Assembly: GCF_000472785.1 (NCBI RefSeq)
Contig: NZ_AXAL01000006.1
Location: 62,208-126,207, forward strand
Length of the DNA: 64,000 nucleotides
Source of the DNA: Mesorhizobium loti CJ3sym
GTDB taxonomy: Bacteria; Pseudomonadota; Alphaproteobacteria; Rhizobiales; Rhizobiaceae
Direction of reading: 5' to 3'
The notes beneath the pieces were generated by a model. The model made no database searches. It was not told the origin of the DNA and worked only from the letters and a program-made list of their open reading frames with translations. This document shows positions 53,302 to 62,188 of the stretch, piece by piece. The translations under genes and the position numbers were made by a program. Each line of letters starts with the position of its first letter. The stretch's first letter is position 1.

Positions 53302-54150
53302 ATGGACATTTCGGTCATTGCGGACGCTTTCGACAGCTGGACGGACAATGCGCTGAGCTGGATCAGCGACAATGGCGAGTGGTTGTTCGACTCCATCAGG
53401 ACCGTGCTTGAAGGGACCTTTAACGGTGTCCTCTGGCTCCTGCAGCTCGCACCGTTTTACGTGGTCGCAATCATCGCGGCACTGCTCGGATGGCGACTGA
53501 TCAACGCTCTATCCGGCGTGCTTGTGGGGCTTGCCCTGATCTTTTGCGCCATTATGGGGCTTTGGACCGAAACCATGAGCACGCTGGCCCTGGTAATAAC
53601 AGCCACGTTCCTCGCCCTGCTCGTCGGCATTCCCGTCGGGATCGTGGCGGGTTTCGTCAAGTCGTTCGATCGTTTCCTCGAACCGGTGCTCGACCTGATC
53701 CAGACCTTGCCGCCCTATATCTACCTTCTTCCCGCGATCGCGCTCTTGGGCTACGGACCCGCGACCGCGCTCGTTGCCACTTTCATCGTCGCCATGCCGC
53801 CCGCCATCCGGCTGACGTCGCTGGGCATCCGGATGACGCCGCATGAATTCATCGAGCTTGGGCAAGCAAGCGGCCTGACGCCGTGGCAGATGTTCACCAA
53901 GATCAGGCTTCCATTCGCCATCCCCAGTGTGATGGCCGGCATCAACCAGAGCCTGATGATGGCGTTCGGCATGGTCGTCATCGCCGGCATCGTCGGCTCG
54001 GGCGGTCTCGGCGAGACGATCTATTCGGCCGTGCGCACCCTCGACATCGCGACGTCGATCAACGCCGCCATCGCGATCGTCATCCTGACTATGGTGCTCG
54101 ACAGGCTCACGCAGAGCGCGGCCCGCCGCGTCAAGGGAGACGCAAGATGA
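53302..54150 (+). CDS. ABC transporter permease 1 (ProW-like)
   Basis: The 282-residue integral membrane protein has an extended N-terminus with Trp/Asn-rich amphipathic sequence (FDSWTDNALSWISDNGEW) and five to six helices. The EAA-type loop is ELGQASGLTPWQMFTKIRLP. It overlaps the second permease by 4 nt. The two together form the channel. Confidence 0.94.
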   Translation: MDISVIADAFDSWTDNALSWISDNGEWLFDSIRTVLEGTFNGVLWLLQLAPFYVVAIIAALLGWRLINALSGVLVGLALIFCAIMGLWTETMSTLALVITATFLALLVGIPVGIVAGFVKSFDRFLEPVLDLIQTLPPYIYLLPAIALLGYGPATALVATFIVAMPPAIRLTSLGIRMTPHEFIELGQASGLTPWQMFTKIRLPFAIPSVMAGINQSLMMAFGMVVIAGIVGSGGLGETIYSAVRTLDIATSINAAIAIVILTMVLDRLTQSAARRVKGDAR

Positions 54151-55004
54151 ACCTTGATCCCATAAAGTTCTCGCCGGGGGCTTACCTCGCCCCCGCCGTC
54201 GATTGGCTGAATGTGAATTTCCATCCGTTCTTCAACGCCGTGACCAAGCTGATCGAGGCGGTGCTGAGCGGCATCGAAACCGCCCTGCTCTACCCGCCGC
54301 CCTATGTGACGATTGTCGCTGCGGTTCTTCTGGCCGCGTTCTTCGTCAGCGTCCGGGTCTCGATCGTGACGGGAGTAGCGCTCGCCTTCTGCCTGCTGGC
54401 AGGCTTCTGGACAGCCTCGATGCAGACGCTGGCCCTGGTGACAGTGGCGGTGATCATCTCGGTGTCGATTGCCTTCCCGCTCGGCATCCTGGCCTCGCGC
54501 TACCGAAAGTTCGAGGCCGCGATCCGCCCCGTGCTGGATATCATGCAAACCGTGCCGCCATGGGTCTATCTCATCCCCGCCGTCATGATCTTCAGCCTTG
54601 GCCGTGTGCCGGCGATCATCGCGACGATCGTCTACGGCATACCGCCGATGTTGCGCCTGACGACGCTCGCCTTCAACCAGGTGCCCAAAGATCTGCTGGA
54701 ACTCGGCCAGGCCACCGGCGCCTCGCCGCGGTCCATACTGTTCAAAATCGAAATCCCCTCGGCCACCCCGACACTGCTGGTCGGTCTCAACCAGTGCATT
54801 CTGCTCTCGCTGGCGATGGTCGTCCTGGCCGGCCTCGTCGGCGCGGGAGGTCTCGGCGCCGAGGTGACGCGAGGATTGACGCGGATGGAAATGGGCCTGG
54901 GCCTGCGCGCCGGACTGTCGATCGTCGCCGTCGCCATCCTGCTCGACAGGCTCTCCAGGGGCGCCCTGCAGCGCAGCCAGGCGCCCAGACGCGCGGCCGC
55001 CTGA
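54147..55004 (+). CDS. ABC transporter permease 2 (ProW-like)
   Basis: ATG 54147 (ATGA overlap) gives 285 residues. The loop ELGQATGASPRSILFKIEIP mirrors permease 1, and helices are arranged alike, so the pair arose by duplication. Systems of this family often use one permease; two distinct ones imply a heterodimeric channel. Confidence 0.94.
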   Translation: MNLDPIKFSPGAYLAPAVDWLNVNFHPFFNAVTKLIEAVLSGIETALLYPPPYVTIVAAVLLAAFFVSVRVSIVTGVALAFCLLAGFWTASMQTLALVTVAVIISVSIAFPLGILASRYRKFEAAIRPVLDIMQTVPPWVYLIPAVMIFSLGRVPAIIATIVYGIPPMLRLTTLAFNQVPKDLLELGQATGASPRSILFKIEIPSATPTLLVGLNQCILLSLAMVVLAGLVGAGGLGAEVTRGLTRMEMGLGLRAGLSIVAVAILLDRLSRGALQRSQAPRRAAA

Positions 55005-55022
55005 ACCACAAAAGGAAACTTC

Positions 55023-56021
55023 ATGCGCCGCAGCTTCTTCTGCATCGACTCCCACACATGCGGGAATCCGGTCCGCCTGGTCGCGGGCGGTGGTCCGCTA
55101 CTGCCACACCTCCCGATCGCCGAGCGGCGTGACCTGTTTGTGCGCGATCATGACTGGATCCGGCAGGCGTTAATGTTCGAACCGCGCGGCCACGACATCA
55201 TGTCGGGCGCGATCATCTACCCCGCCTACCGCCCGGACTGTGATTTCGCGGTGATCTTCATCGAGGTCAGCGGGTGCCTGCCGATGTGCGGCGCCGGCAC
55301 GATCGGCCTGGTGACTGCGGCAATCGAGGAAGGCCTCGTGACGCCCCGGGTGCCGGGCCAGCTCTCAATCGAGACACCAGCCGGGAGGGTCGATATCCAG
55401 TACGAGAAGCCTGGGGAGTTCGTGGACTCGGTTCGCATGTTCAATGTCGCCAGCTACCTACATGCCGCGGACGTCGCCGTCGATGTCCCACCTCTTGGCC
55501 GGCTCGTCGTCGACATCGCCTATGGCGGCAATTACTACGCTGTCGTTGAGCCGCAGGGTTCGTGGCAAGGCCTCGACGGCATGTCGGCCAGTGACATCGT
55601 GGACCTCAGCCGTGGTCTGCGAGACGCGCTCGAACTCGTCTGCGATCCGGTTCATCCCGAAGACGAAAGGATACGCGGCGTGCACCACGCCATTTGGTGC
55701 GACCGGCCATCAAGCAGCAATGCCGACGGTCGCGGCGCGGTGTTCTACGGCGACAAGGCGATCGACCGTTCGCCTGGCGGCACGGGAACTTCGGCTCGCA
55801 TGGCGCAGCTCCATGGGAAAGGCCGACTTAAGGTCGGCAACAATTTCCGCCAGGAAAGCCTGATCGGTACGGTGTTCGAGGGCCGCATCGAGGCGGAGAC
55901 CGACATAGGTCCCTTCAAGGGCATCAGACCCAGTGTCGGTGGCTGGGCACGCGTCATCGGCCACAACACGATCTTCGTGGACGACCGCGATCCGCTGGCG
56001 CATGGGTTTCAGATCAGGTAG
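55023..56021 (+). CDS. Proline racemase-family protein, 4-hydroxyproline epimerase-like but altered active site
   Basis: This 332-residue protein aligns with 4-hydroxyproline 2-epimerases: IDSHTCGNPVRLVAGGGP, EPRGHDIMSGAI, and GWARVIGHNTIFVDDRDPLA at the end. The first catalytic Cys is kept in CLPMCGAGTIG (about 92), but the usual His after it (CGHGT) is Ala. The second catalytic Cys (SPCGTGTSA) is Gly in DRSPGGTGTSARMA. Two-base proton transfer should be impaired, so it may be a dehydratase, a weaker epimerase or act on a new substrate. Confidence 0.9.
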   Translation: MRRSFFCIDSHTCGNPVRLVAGGGPLLPHLPIAERRDLFVRDHDWIRQALMFEPRGHDIMSGAIIYPAYRPDCDFAVIFIEVSGCLPMCGAGTIGLVTAAIEEGLVTPRVPGQLSIETPAGRVDIQYEKPGEFVDSVRMFNVASYLHAADVAVDVPPLGRLVVDIAYGGNYYAVVEPQGSWQGLDGMSASDIVDLSRGLRDALELVCDPVHPEDERIRGVHHAIWCDRPSSSNADGRGAVFYGDKAIDRSPGGTGTSARMAQLHGKGRLKVGNNFRQESLIGTVFEGRIEAETDIGPFKGIRPSVGGWARVIGHNTIFVDDRDPLAHGFQIR

Positions 56022-56290
56022 ACGGCCGCACGCGCGAGACTCTGGCCCAGCGGATTTCACAACCCGCGCGGAATGTCCGCTTAGGGTCACGGGGCCGACT
56101 GATGCAAATGTCCGCAATTACTCCTCAAACGCCAGCAGCCGCTATTCTGCTTTCGGCCCAATACAAAACGCTGGAAATGGGCATGATAGTTGTTCGCTCT
56201 CGGCACTTTCCCGACTCGCAGTCAGCTGACCTACTGATTTTGGTCTTGTTAAAACCGAACGGACTATGCGTCTACAGATCATTGTTTTGG
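56022..56290. other. Intergenic region between convergent catabolic units
   Basis: 269 bp, AT-richer towards the right, with no gene, clear terminator or recognised repeat. Two ATGTCCGC-like words occur near 56073 and 56106. Confidence 0.4.
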
Positions 56291-57268
56291 CTATTCTGCT
56301 AAGGTTGCGCCTAGTCGCTTGGAAATTGAAACGATCCAGGCTCGCAGCTCAGGACCAAACGGCTTCTCCAAAATGGCTCGATCCCAAGCCAAAAAATAAG
56401 GCTTCGGCAGCCTCAGCCGGTTGTCGAACGGGGCGACAAGTCTACCTGAAGCGATATCGTCGGCGGCCATCGAGAGTTGCGCCAACACAAAGCCCTTCCC
56501 GTTGGCAGCAGCATCAATCGCTGCGCTCGACAGGGAGAAGGCGACCTCGCCTGATGTCCGTCGGTGCAATGCGCCGATGCTTGCCGCCCATTCCGCCCAT
56601 GTCGGCGGCGAGCGATGATCGCGGGACCATTCGATGCTGAGAAGGGGAAGATCGAGAATGTCGGTGGGCTCTTGGATCGGATGTTTCGCCAGCAGCGCGG
56701 GCGAGCACGCCGGCACTACCCAGTCGGTGAACAACTCTGTGTAGTGGTCGAAGTCGCGATACTTGTCACCGTAGGAAATTCGGAAGTCGACGTCTTCCGT
56801 ATCCAGCCGAGGTTCTGTTTCAGCGCCAATCAGACGCACGGTAGCGCCTGTATGGGTAACCTGCCAATCCAGCAACTGAGGTCCGATCCATTTGCTGGCC
56901 AGCGACGGCAGGCAAGAGATAGTCAAAATGTCCGCAGATCTGGCCCGTTCGATGATATCCTGGGCGTCGCGAATCTGGTCGAATCCTGCGGAAACCGCTG
57001 CATGGTAAGCACGGCCAAGCGCTGTGAGGGCAACGCTTCTGCCGCGTCGTTCCAGCAACCTCGCCTCTAGGGTCTCTTCCGCTTTGCGTATCTGCTGGCT
57101 GACAGCGCCGACGGAGACGCCGAGTTCGTTTGCCGCGGCCGTGACGCTGCCGCGTCTGCCAAACGCTTCGAAGGCCTGTATCGCACGCAGCGGGGGCGTC
57201 TTGTTCACCTGGGCAACGATCTTAGGGTCATCTTGATTTAGTTTTTCTAAAATAGAACGCAGATGCAA
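56291..57268 (-). CDS. LysR-family regulator (GcvA-like)
   Basis: This 325-residue protein has a LysR HTH (LRAIQAFEAFGRRGSVTAAA then NELGVSVGAVSQQIRKAEE) and a substrate-binding domain with SCLPSLASKWIGPQL and the C-terminal LAWDRAILEKPFG. It is divergent from the Rieske oxygenase gene 64 bp away, so it should regulate that operon. The effector is unknown. Confidence 0.94.
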   Translation of the reverse strand: MHLRSILEKLNQDDPKIVAQVNKTPPLRAIQAFEAFGRRGSVTAAANELGVSVGAVSQQIRKAEETLEARLLERRGRSVALTALGRAYHAAVSAGFDQIRDAQDIIERARSADILTISCLPSLASKWIGPQLLDWQVTHTGATVRLIGAETEPRLDTEDVDFRISYGDKYRDFDHYTELFTDWVVPACSPALLAKHPIQEPTDILDLPLLSIEWSRDHRSPPTWAEWAASIGALHRRTSGEVAFSLSSAAIDAAANGKGFVLAQLSMAADDIASGRLVAPFDNRLRLPKPYFLAWDRAILEKPFGPELRAWIVSISKRLGATLAE

Positions 57269-57331
57269 GCCCTATGTCGTCCCCGGTCCGCAAGATATTC
57301 GTTTGGGCGTTCACAAGCTCGGGAGGACGCC

Positions 57332-58372
57332 ATGTTTCTTCGAAACTGCTGGTACGTTGCCGCATGGGACCATGAGGTCGCCGACCGGCTCGTGCCAACG
57401 CGGGTCCTTGGCGAAGACATAGTCCTCTACCGCCGCACAGACGGCGTGGTGGCGGCGCTTGAAGACGCCTGTCCGCACCGCAAGCTGCCGCTGTCGATGG
57501 GCCGCATCAAGGGCGATACGGTCGAATGCGGCTACCACGGCCTGACCTTCGACAGCACCGGTACCTGCACACGGGTGCCGGGCGCTGAAAAGATACCGCA
57601 TGTCGCCTGCGTCCGTTCCTATCCGATCGCCGAGCGCTACGGCTTGCTCTGGGTGTGGATGGGCGAAGCGGCAAAGGCCGACCCCGCGCTGATTTTCGCC
57701 GTCGACCACTGGGGCGATCCGGCATGGGGCGTCAATCGCGGCGAGTCCATGGCGCTCGATTGCAACTACCTCTACATGACCGACAACCTGCTTGACCCTT
57801 CGCATGTGTCGTGGGTCCACCAATCCTCGTTCGGTGGCGTTCAGGCGATGGAGGATGCGCCGCTCGAAACCACCGTGGGTACAGACGGCGTGACCGTGTG
57901 GCGCTGGGTGGTCGATGCCAAGCCTGCGCCCTTCTATGCGCCTTTCCTCAAATTCTCCGGCAATTGCGACCGCAAGCAGCACTACGAGGTGCGCTACCCC
58001 TCCAACGCCATCATCAAGGCGATCTTCGTGCCGGCCCGCACCGGCGGCGAGGGCAAGCCGCTGCACGAGGACGTGTTCCTCATGGACAGCTACAACTTCA
58101 TGACGCCGGTCGATGAGAACCAGACGAAATACTACTGGTTCCAGATGCGCAATTTCGCCCCGGACGACCTGGAGGTTTCGCGCCAGTTCGCCAGCTCCGT
58201 GCGCGGCGCCTTCGATGAGGACCGCACCGTGCTCAATGCGGTGCACAAAGGCATGGCCAACAAACGCACACCCAATCTCGATCTCAAGATCGATGTCGGG
58301 CCACTGCGCTTCCGCCGCAACCTGGCCAAGCTGATCGCCAGCGAGAGCCAGCAATTGGCGGCCGCCGAATGA
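57332..58372 (+). CDS. Rieske non-haem iron oxygenase, VanA-like
   Basis: ATG 57332 follows GGGAGG and gives 346 residues. The Rieske cluster ligands are C47-P-H49 and C66-GY-H69. The mononuclear iron site is in DNLLDPSHVSWVH (about 155-167). The MFLRNCWYVAAWDHEV start and LEDACPHRKLPLSMGRIKGD are typical of vanillate O-demethylase-type enzymes, which usually remove O- or N-methyl groups. The reductase gene overlaps by 4 nt. Confidence 0.93.
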   Translation: MFLRNCWYVAAWDHEVADRLVPTRVLGEDIVLYRRTDGVVAALEDACPHRKLPLSMGRIKGDTVECGYHGLTFDSTGTCTRVPGAEKIPHVACVRSYPIAERYGLLWVWMGEAAKADPALIFAVDHWGDPAWGVNRGESMALDCNYLYMTDNLLDPSHVSWVHQSSFGGVQAMEDAPLETTVGTDGVTVWRWVVDAKPAPFYAPFLKFSGNCDRKQHYEVRYPSNAIIKAIFVPARTGGEGKPLHEDVFLMDSYNFMTPVDENQTKYYWFQMRNFAPDDLEVSRQFASSVRGAFDEDRTVLNAVHKGMANKRTPNLDLKIDVGPLRFRRNLAKLIASESQQLAAAE

Positions 58373-59496
58373 ACGCATTCACCGCTCGCGACACCATCGC
58401 AAGAAGCGGATTTCGCGACCTGAAGGTGGTCGCGAAGGTGCGCGAAAGCGCCATCATTACGTCGTTCCATATCGAGCCGGTGAATCCAGAGGACTGGCGC
58501 GACTTCGAGCCAGGGCAGTTCCTGGTGTTCAAGATACCCATGCCGCAGAGAGCCGGCGAAAAGGTATATGTGCTGCGCAACTACAGCGTCTCCTGTTCCC
58601 CGGCCGCTAAGGGTCGTTACCGGATCAGCGTGAAGCGTGAAGCAGCACCCGCGCCGGGTTTGCCCGACGGAGCAAGCTCGTGCTTCCTGCATGACCGGAT
58701 CGACGTTGGCGATATACTCAAGGCCGAAGGGCCACGCGGCGATTTCGTGCTCGACAAGGCCAGCCTCCGTCCGGTGGTGTTGCTCAGCGGCGGCGTTGGG
58801 CTGACGCCGATGGTATCGATGCTGCATGCGCTGGCTGCCATGCCGGATCGCCGTGCCGTCTTCGTTCACGCCTGCGAGAACGGCGACGTGCATGCCTTGC
58901 GCGATGAGGTCGCGGGCCTTCTCGCGGCACGGCCTGGCCTGAGCGCCCACTACTGTTACCGGTCCCCGTCGGAGCGCGACAGAGCCGACGGGCACTTCCA
59001 CAGCGAAGGCATGATTTCAAAAGATGTGCTGCAGCGCCTGCTGCCGATCGACGACTATGATTTCTACCTTTGCGGCCCGCCGCCGTTCATGCAGGCGATC
59101 TACGCCATGCTGCGCGAGTTTGGCGTGCCGAAGCATCGCATCGCTTACGAATTTTTTGGCCCGGCAACTGTCCTTGAGCCTGATGGCGCGCGAGCCCCTG
59201 CTGCTCCGGCGCGGCCGACACGGATCGAGTCGGCGGGCGAGGCGACAACCGTGGAGTTCCGAAAGTCGGGCCTCACGGCTGTCTGGGATGGCAAGGCGGC
59301 ATCGCTGCTCGACTTTGCCGAGGATCAGGGTCTGTTGCCAGAATTCAGCTGCCGGTCCGGCATCTGCGGCACATGCAAGTCGCGACTGGTTTCGGGTGAA
59401 GTCGCCTATTTCGAAGAACCGCTGGACGAGCTGGGAGCAGGCGAAGTGCTGCTGTGCTGCTCAAGGCCGAGCGGATCAGTCGTCCTGGATATTTGA
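58369..59496 (+). CDS. Flavin/[2Fe-2S] reductase for the Rieske oxygenase
   Basis: This 375-residue protein has an FAD-binding part (FEPGQFLVFKIP, VLRNYSVSCSP), an NAD-binding part (VLLSGGVGLTPMVSMLHAL; FYLCGPPPFMQAIYAML) and a C-terminal plant-type ferredoxin: CRSGICGTCKSRLVSGEV plus a distal CC in LLCCSRPSG. The order FNR-ferredoxin is that of class IA-like oxygenase reductases with a C-terminal cluster. It passes electrons from NAD(P)H to the oxygenase. Confidence 0.94.
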   Translation: MNAFTARDTIARSGFRDLKVVAKVRESAIITSFHIEPVNPEDWRDFEPGQFLVFKIPMPQRAGEKVYVLRNYSVSCSPAAKGRYRISVKREAAPAPGLPDGASSCFLHDRIDVGDILKAEGPRGDFVLDKASLRPVVLLSGGVGLTPMVSMLHALAAMPDRRAVFVHACENGDVHALRDEVAGLLAARPGLSAHYCYRSPSERDRADGHFHSEGMISKDVLQRLLPIDDYDFYLCGPPPFMQAIYAMLREFGVPKHRIAYEFFGPATVLEPDGARAPAAPARPTRIESAGEATTVEFRKSGLTAVWDGKAASLLDFAEDQGLLPEFSCRSGICGTCKSRLVSGEVAYFEEPLDELGAGEVLLCCSRPSGSVVLDI

Positions 59497-59543
59497 CAAG
59501 ATCGCGATGCCGCGCGTGGGCGCGGGGAAACGGAAGTCGGGAT

Positions 59544-60665
59544 TTGGAACAGTCGGTCAAACCAGTGTCGAGCCTGCCGCTCAATCCGCATATCGCCGCT
59601 TTGCCGCCTTACAATGCCGGTATGAACATCGCGATGGCGCGGACCCTCAGCGGACGCCACGACATTGCCCGGCTGGCCAGCAACGAGAACCCGGATGGGT
59701 GTTCTCCCGCTGTCATGGCCGCATTGGCCTCCTCATCCTTCGAACCATGGCGCTATGCCGATCCTGCCTGCGCAGCGTTGCGAGCGGCGCTTGGCGAAAA
59801 ACTGGCGGTCGATCCCGACCTGATCGTTGCCGGCAATGGTTCCGAGGAGATGATCGCCGCCATCTCGCGCGCCGTCCTGGTGCCGGGCGTCTCGGTCGTC
59901 ACCACCGTGCCGAGCTTCGGTTTGCATGAAATAGAGCCGCTGGCGGCTGGCGCCAATGTCGTCAAGATTCCCATGACCGCCGAGATGGGATTTGACCTTG
60001 CCGCCCTTGAGGAGGCGATTGCTGCTGGACCACGGCTCGTCTTCATATCTTCGCCCTGGAATCCTGTGGGGCCAGGGCTCGATGGCCCCAGCTTGCAACG
60101 CCTGATCGACGCCGTTCGTCCCGGAACGCTTTTTGCGCTGGACGAGGCCTATTTCGAATTCGCCGATCCGGGCGCGCCCGACGGTATCCAGGTCCTGCGC
60201 GGCTCCGGCATCGACCATGTTGTGTTGCGGACATTCTCGAAGGCCTATGGCCTGGCGGGACTGCGCGTCGGCTATGCCGTTTGTTCCGGCCTTGAACTGG
60301 CGAGGGTCATTGCTGCGGCGAAGACTCCATTCAACGTCAATGCGGCGGCACAGACCGCGGCAATCGCGGCACTCGCCGACGAAAGCTGGATGGAGGCGTC
60401 GGCGGCCCGCGTCAGGGCGGAGCGCCTACGCACCGGTGCAGCGCTTGCCGGCCTTGGCTTCCGGGTCGCCCAGTCGCAGACGAACTTCCTATTCTTCGAT
60501 TGCAAGGGTGACAGTTCGAGCCTTGCCGCCGGTCTCCTGAAGCAGGGGATTATCGTCAAGGCGTGGCGCGAGACAGGCTATGAACACTATCTGCGTGTCA
60601 CCATAGGGCTGCCGGCTGACAATGACCGGCTGATCGCGGCACTCCAGGAATTGGTGGCGCGATGA
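59544..60665 (+). CDS. PLP-dependent aminotransferase, HisC-like
   Basis: TTG 59544 gives 373 residues; the frame is open to 59454. Class I/II aminotransferase features are LASNENPDGCSPAVMAAL, AGNGSEEMIAAISRA, SSPWNPVG, DEAYFEFAD and the PLP Lys in RTFSKAYGLAGLRVGYA. In this operon it is more likely catabolic than histidine-biosynthetic. Its stop overlaps the next start by 4 nt. Confidence 0.9.
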   Translation: MEQSVKPVSSLPLNPHIAALPPYNAGMNIAMARTLSGRHDIARLASNENPDGCSPAVMAALASSSFEPWRYADPACAALRAALGEKLAVDPDLIVAGNGSEEMIAAISRAVLVPGVSVVTTVPSFGLHEIEPLAAGANVVKIPMTAEMGFDLAALEEAIAAGPRLVFISSPWNPVGPGLDGPSLQRLIDAVRPGTLFALDEAYFEFADPGAPDGIQVLRGSGIDHVVLRTFSKAYGLAGLRVGYAVCSGLELARVIAAAKTPFNVNAAAQTAAIAALADESWMEASAARVRAERLRTGAALAGLGFRVAQSQTNFLFFDCKGDSSSLAAGLLKQGIIVKAWRETGYEHYLRVTIGLPADNDRLIAALQELVAR

Positions 60666-62188
60666 GCAGCCTCGCGTCTCCAAGGCAAACGACCTGGATC
60701 GAGCAAGCCGTGCCGGCGTTGGCTGCCGAAAAGATCCGCGATATTGTCGGCGCCGCGAATGTACGCACCGCAGAGGACGTGGGGGCGATTGATCCTGGCT
60801 CGAACGGCGCGGATCGCGGCGCCGGCATTGTTGTCGCGCCTGCATCGACCAACGAGGTCGCGGCGGTGGTGCGTATCTGCCGCGAGAACGAAATACCGAT
60901 CGTGCCGCAAGGCGGGCGGACCGGCCTGGTCGGCGGCAGCATCTCGCGGCCGGGCGAGATCGTTCTTTCGACGTCTCGCATGAACCGCATCGAGCGGCTC
61001 GATCCGCTCGAACGCGTGGCCGTGGTTGGCGCCGGCGTCACTCTCGAAGCCCTGCAGACGGCCGCGCTCGAACACCGGCTGGAGCCGGGCATCGACCTTG
61101 CCGCGCGCGGCTCGGCGACGATCGGCGGCATGGTCTCAACCAATGCCGGTGGTGTGATGGCCTTTCGCAACGGCGTCATGCGCCATCGCGTGCTCGGCCT
61201 CGAAGCCGTGCTGGCCGACGGATCGGTCTATTCCGATCTGACCCGGGTGGTGAAGAATTCCGCTGGCTACGATCTGAAGCATCTCTTCATCGGCGCCGAG
61301 GGCACGCTTGGCATCGTGACCCGCGTGGTCGTCAAGCTCGACCCTACGCCGCGAGCCACGGCCACCGCGCTTTTCGGGCTGCCGTCTGTTGAAGCGGCCC
61401 TACAAACCATTCGCCTGGCACTTGAATCGGATGCTGGGCATCTGCGCGCGGCGGAGGCGATGTGGACCTCGTATTTCAGCCTGGCCGCCGCCGCGCATGA
61501 ATGGTCCGAAACCGGCGTGCCGCTCGACCAGCCGCTTTTCCTGCTGCTGTCGCTTGGCGGCGCGCGCGAAGCGGCGCTGCGCGAGGATTTCGAGCGGATC
61601 TATTCGGAAGTGATGGAGCGCTATCTCGAAGCCACCGGCATCATCGCCGGCTCGCGGCGGCAAGAGGACGACCTGTGGCGGCTGCGCGAGGACACCAGCG
61701 TGCTTTATCGCGCCCATCCCAATGCGCCTTCCTTCGACGTGTCGGTCCCTCTGTCGGAAATTCCGACCTATCTCGACAGAATCCTGCCCGGGCTCGCCGC
61801 GATCGAACCGGGTCTGGCACCCTATGTCTTCGGGCACCTGGCCGACGGGAACCTGCATATCATTCTCAACCGCCGGGGTCCGCTGGCACCTGACATTGCG
61901 GAGGCTGTCGAGAGCGTCCTGTATCAACAACTGCGGCAGATCGGCGGTTCCTTTTCCGCCGAGCACGGTGTTGGCTCCAAGCGTATCCATTCGCTTCTGG
62001 CGACGGCCGACCCGACGAAGCTCGCCGTGATGGAGCGGGTGAAACATGCGCTGGACGATCAGTCGATCATGAACCCCGACAAGGTGCTTCCCTCTGACGT
62101 CTGGTTCGTCCGGTCCTCAAGGCCGCTCCTTTCCGGTAATGAGCGCCGACTGCCACCTCAGAACGCGAGCGATCACAACAATGAATAG
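60662..62188 (+). CDS. FAD-linked oxidase, GlcD/D-2-hydroxyacid dehydrogenase-like
   Basis: The 508-residue protein has a PCMH-type FAD domain (IVPQGGRTGLVGGSISRPGE; SATIGGMVSTNAGGVMAFRN; HLFIGAEGTLGIVTRV) and a C-terminal FAD-oxidase domain with FGHLADGNLHI and SFSAEHGVGSKRIH. It oxidises D-lactate, glycolate or D-2-hydroxyglutarate-like acids. It probably acts on a 2-hydroxy acid made by this pathway. Confidence 0.92.
   Translation: MSSLASPRQTTWIEQAVPALAAEKIRDIVGAANVRTAEDVGAIDPGSNGADRGAGIVVAPASTNEVAAVVRICRENEIPIVPQGGRTGLVGGSISRPGEIVLSTSRMNRIERLDPLERVAVVGAGVTLEALQTAALEHRLEPGIDLAARGSATIGGMVSTNAGGVMAFRNGVMRHRVLGLEAVLADGSVYSDLTRVVKNSAGYDLKHLFIGAEGTLGIVTRVVVKLDPTPRATATALFGLPSVEAALQTIRLALESDAGHLRAAEAMWTSYFSLAAAAHEWSETGVPLDQPLFLLLSLGGAREAALREDFERIYSEVMERYLEATGIIAGSRRQEDDLWRLREDTSVLYRAHPNAPSFDVSVPLSEIPTYLDRILPGLAAIEPGLAPYVFGHLADGNLHIILNRRGPLAPDIAEAVESVLYQQLRQIGGSFSAEHGVGSKRIHSLLATADPTKLAVMERVKHALDDQSIMNPDKVLPSDVWFVRSSRPLLSGNERRLPPQNASDHNNE

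Noticed and set aside
57263..57331. Upstream in-frame start for the Rieske oxygenase
   Set aside because: The ATG at 57332 has a GGGAGG site and matches the VanA-family N-terminus; the extension has no family support and overlaps the regulator's promoter region.
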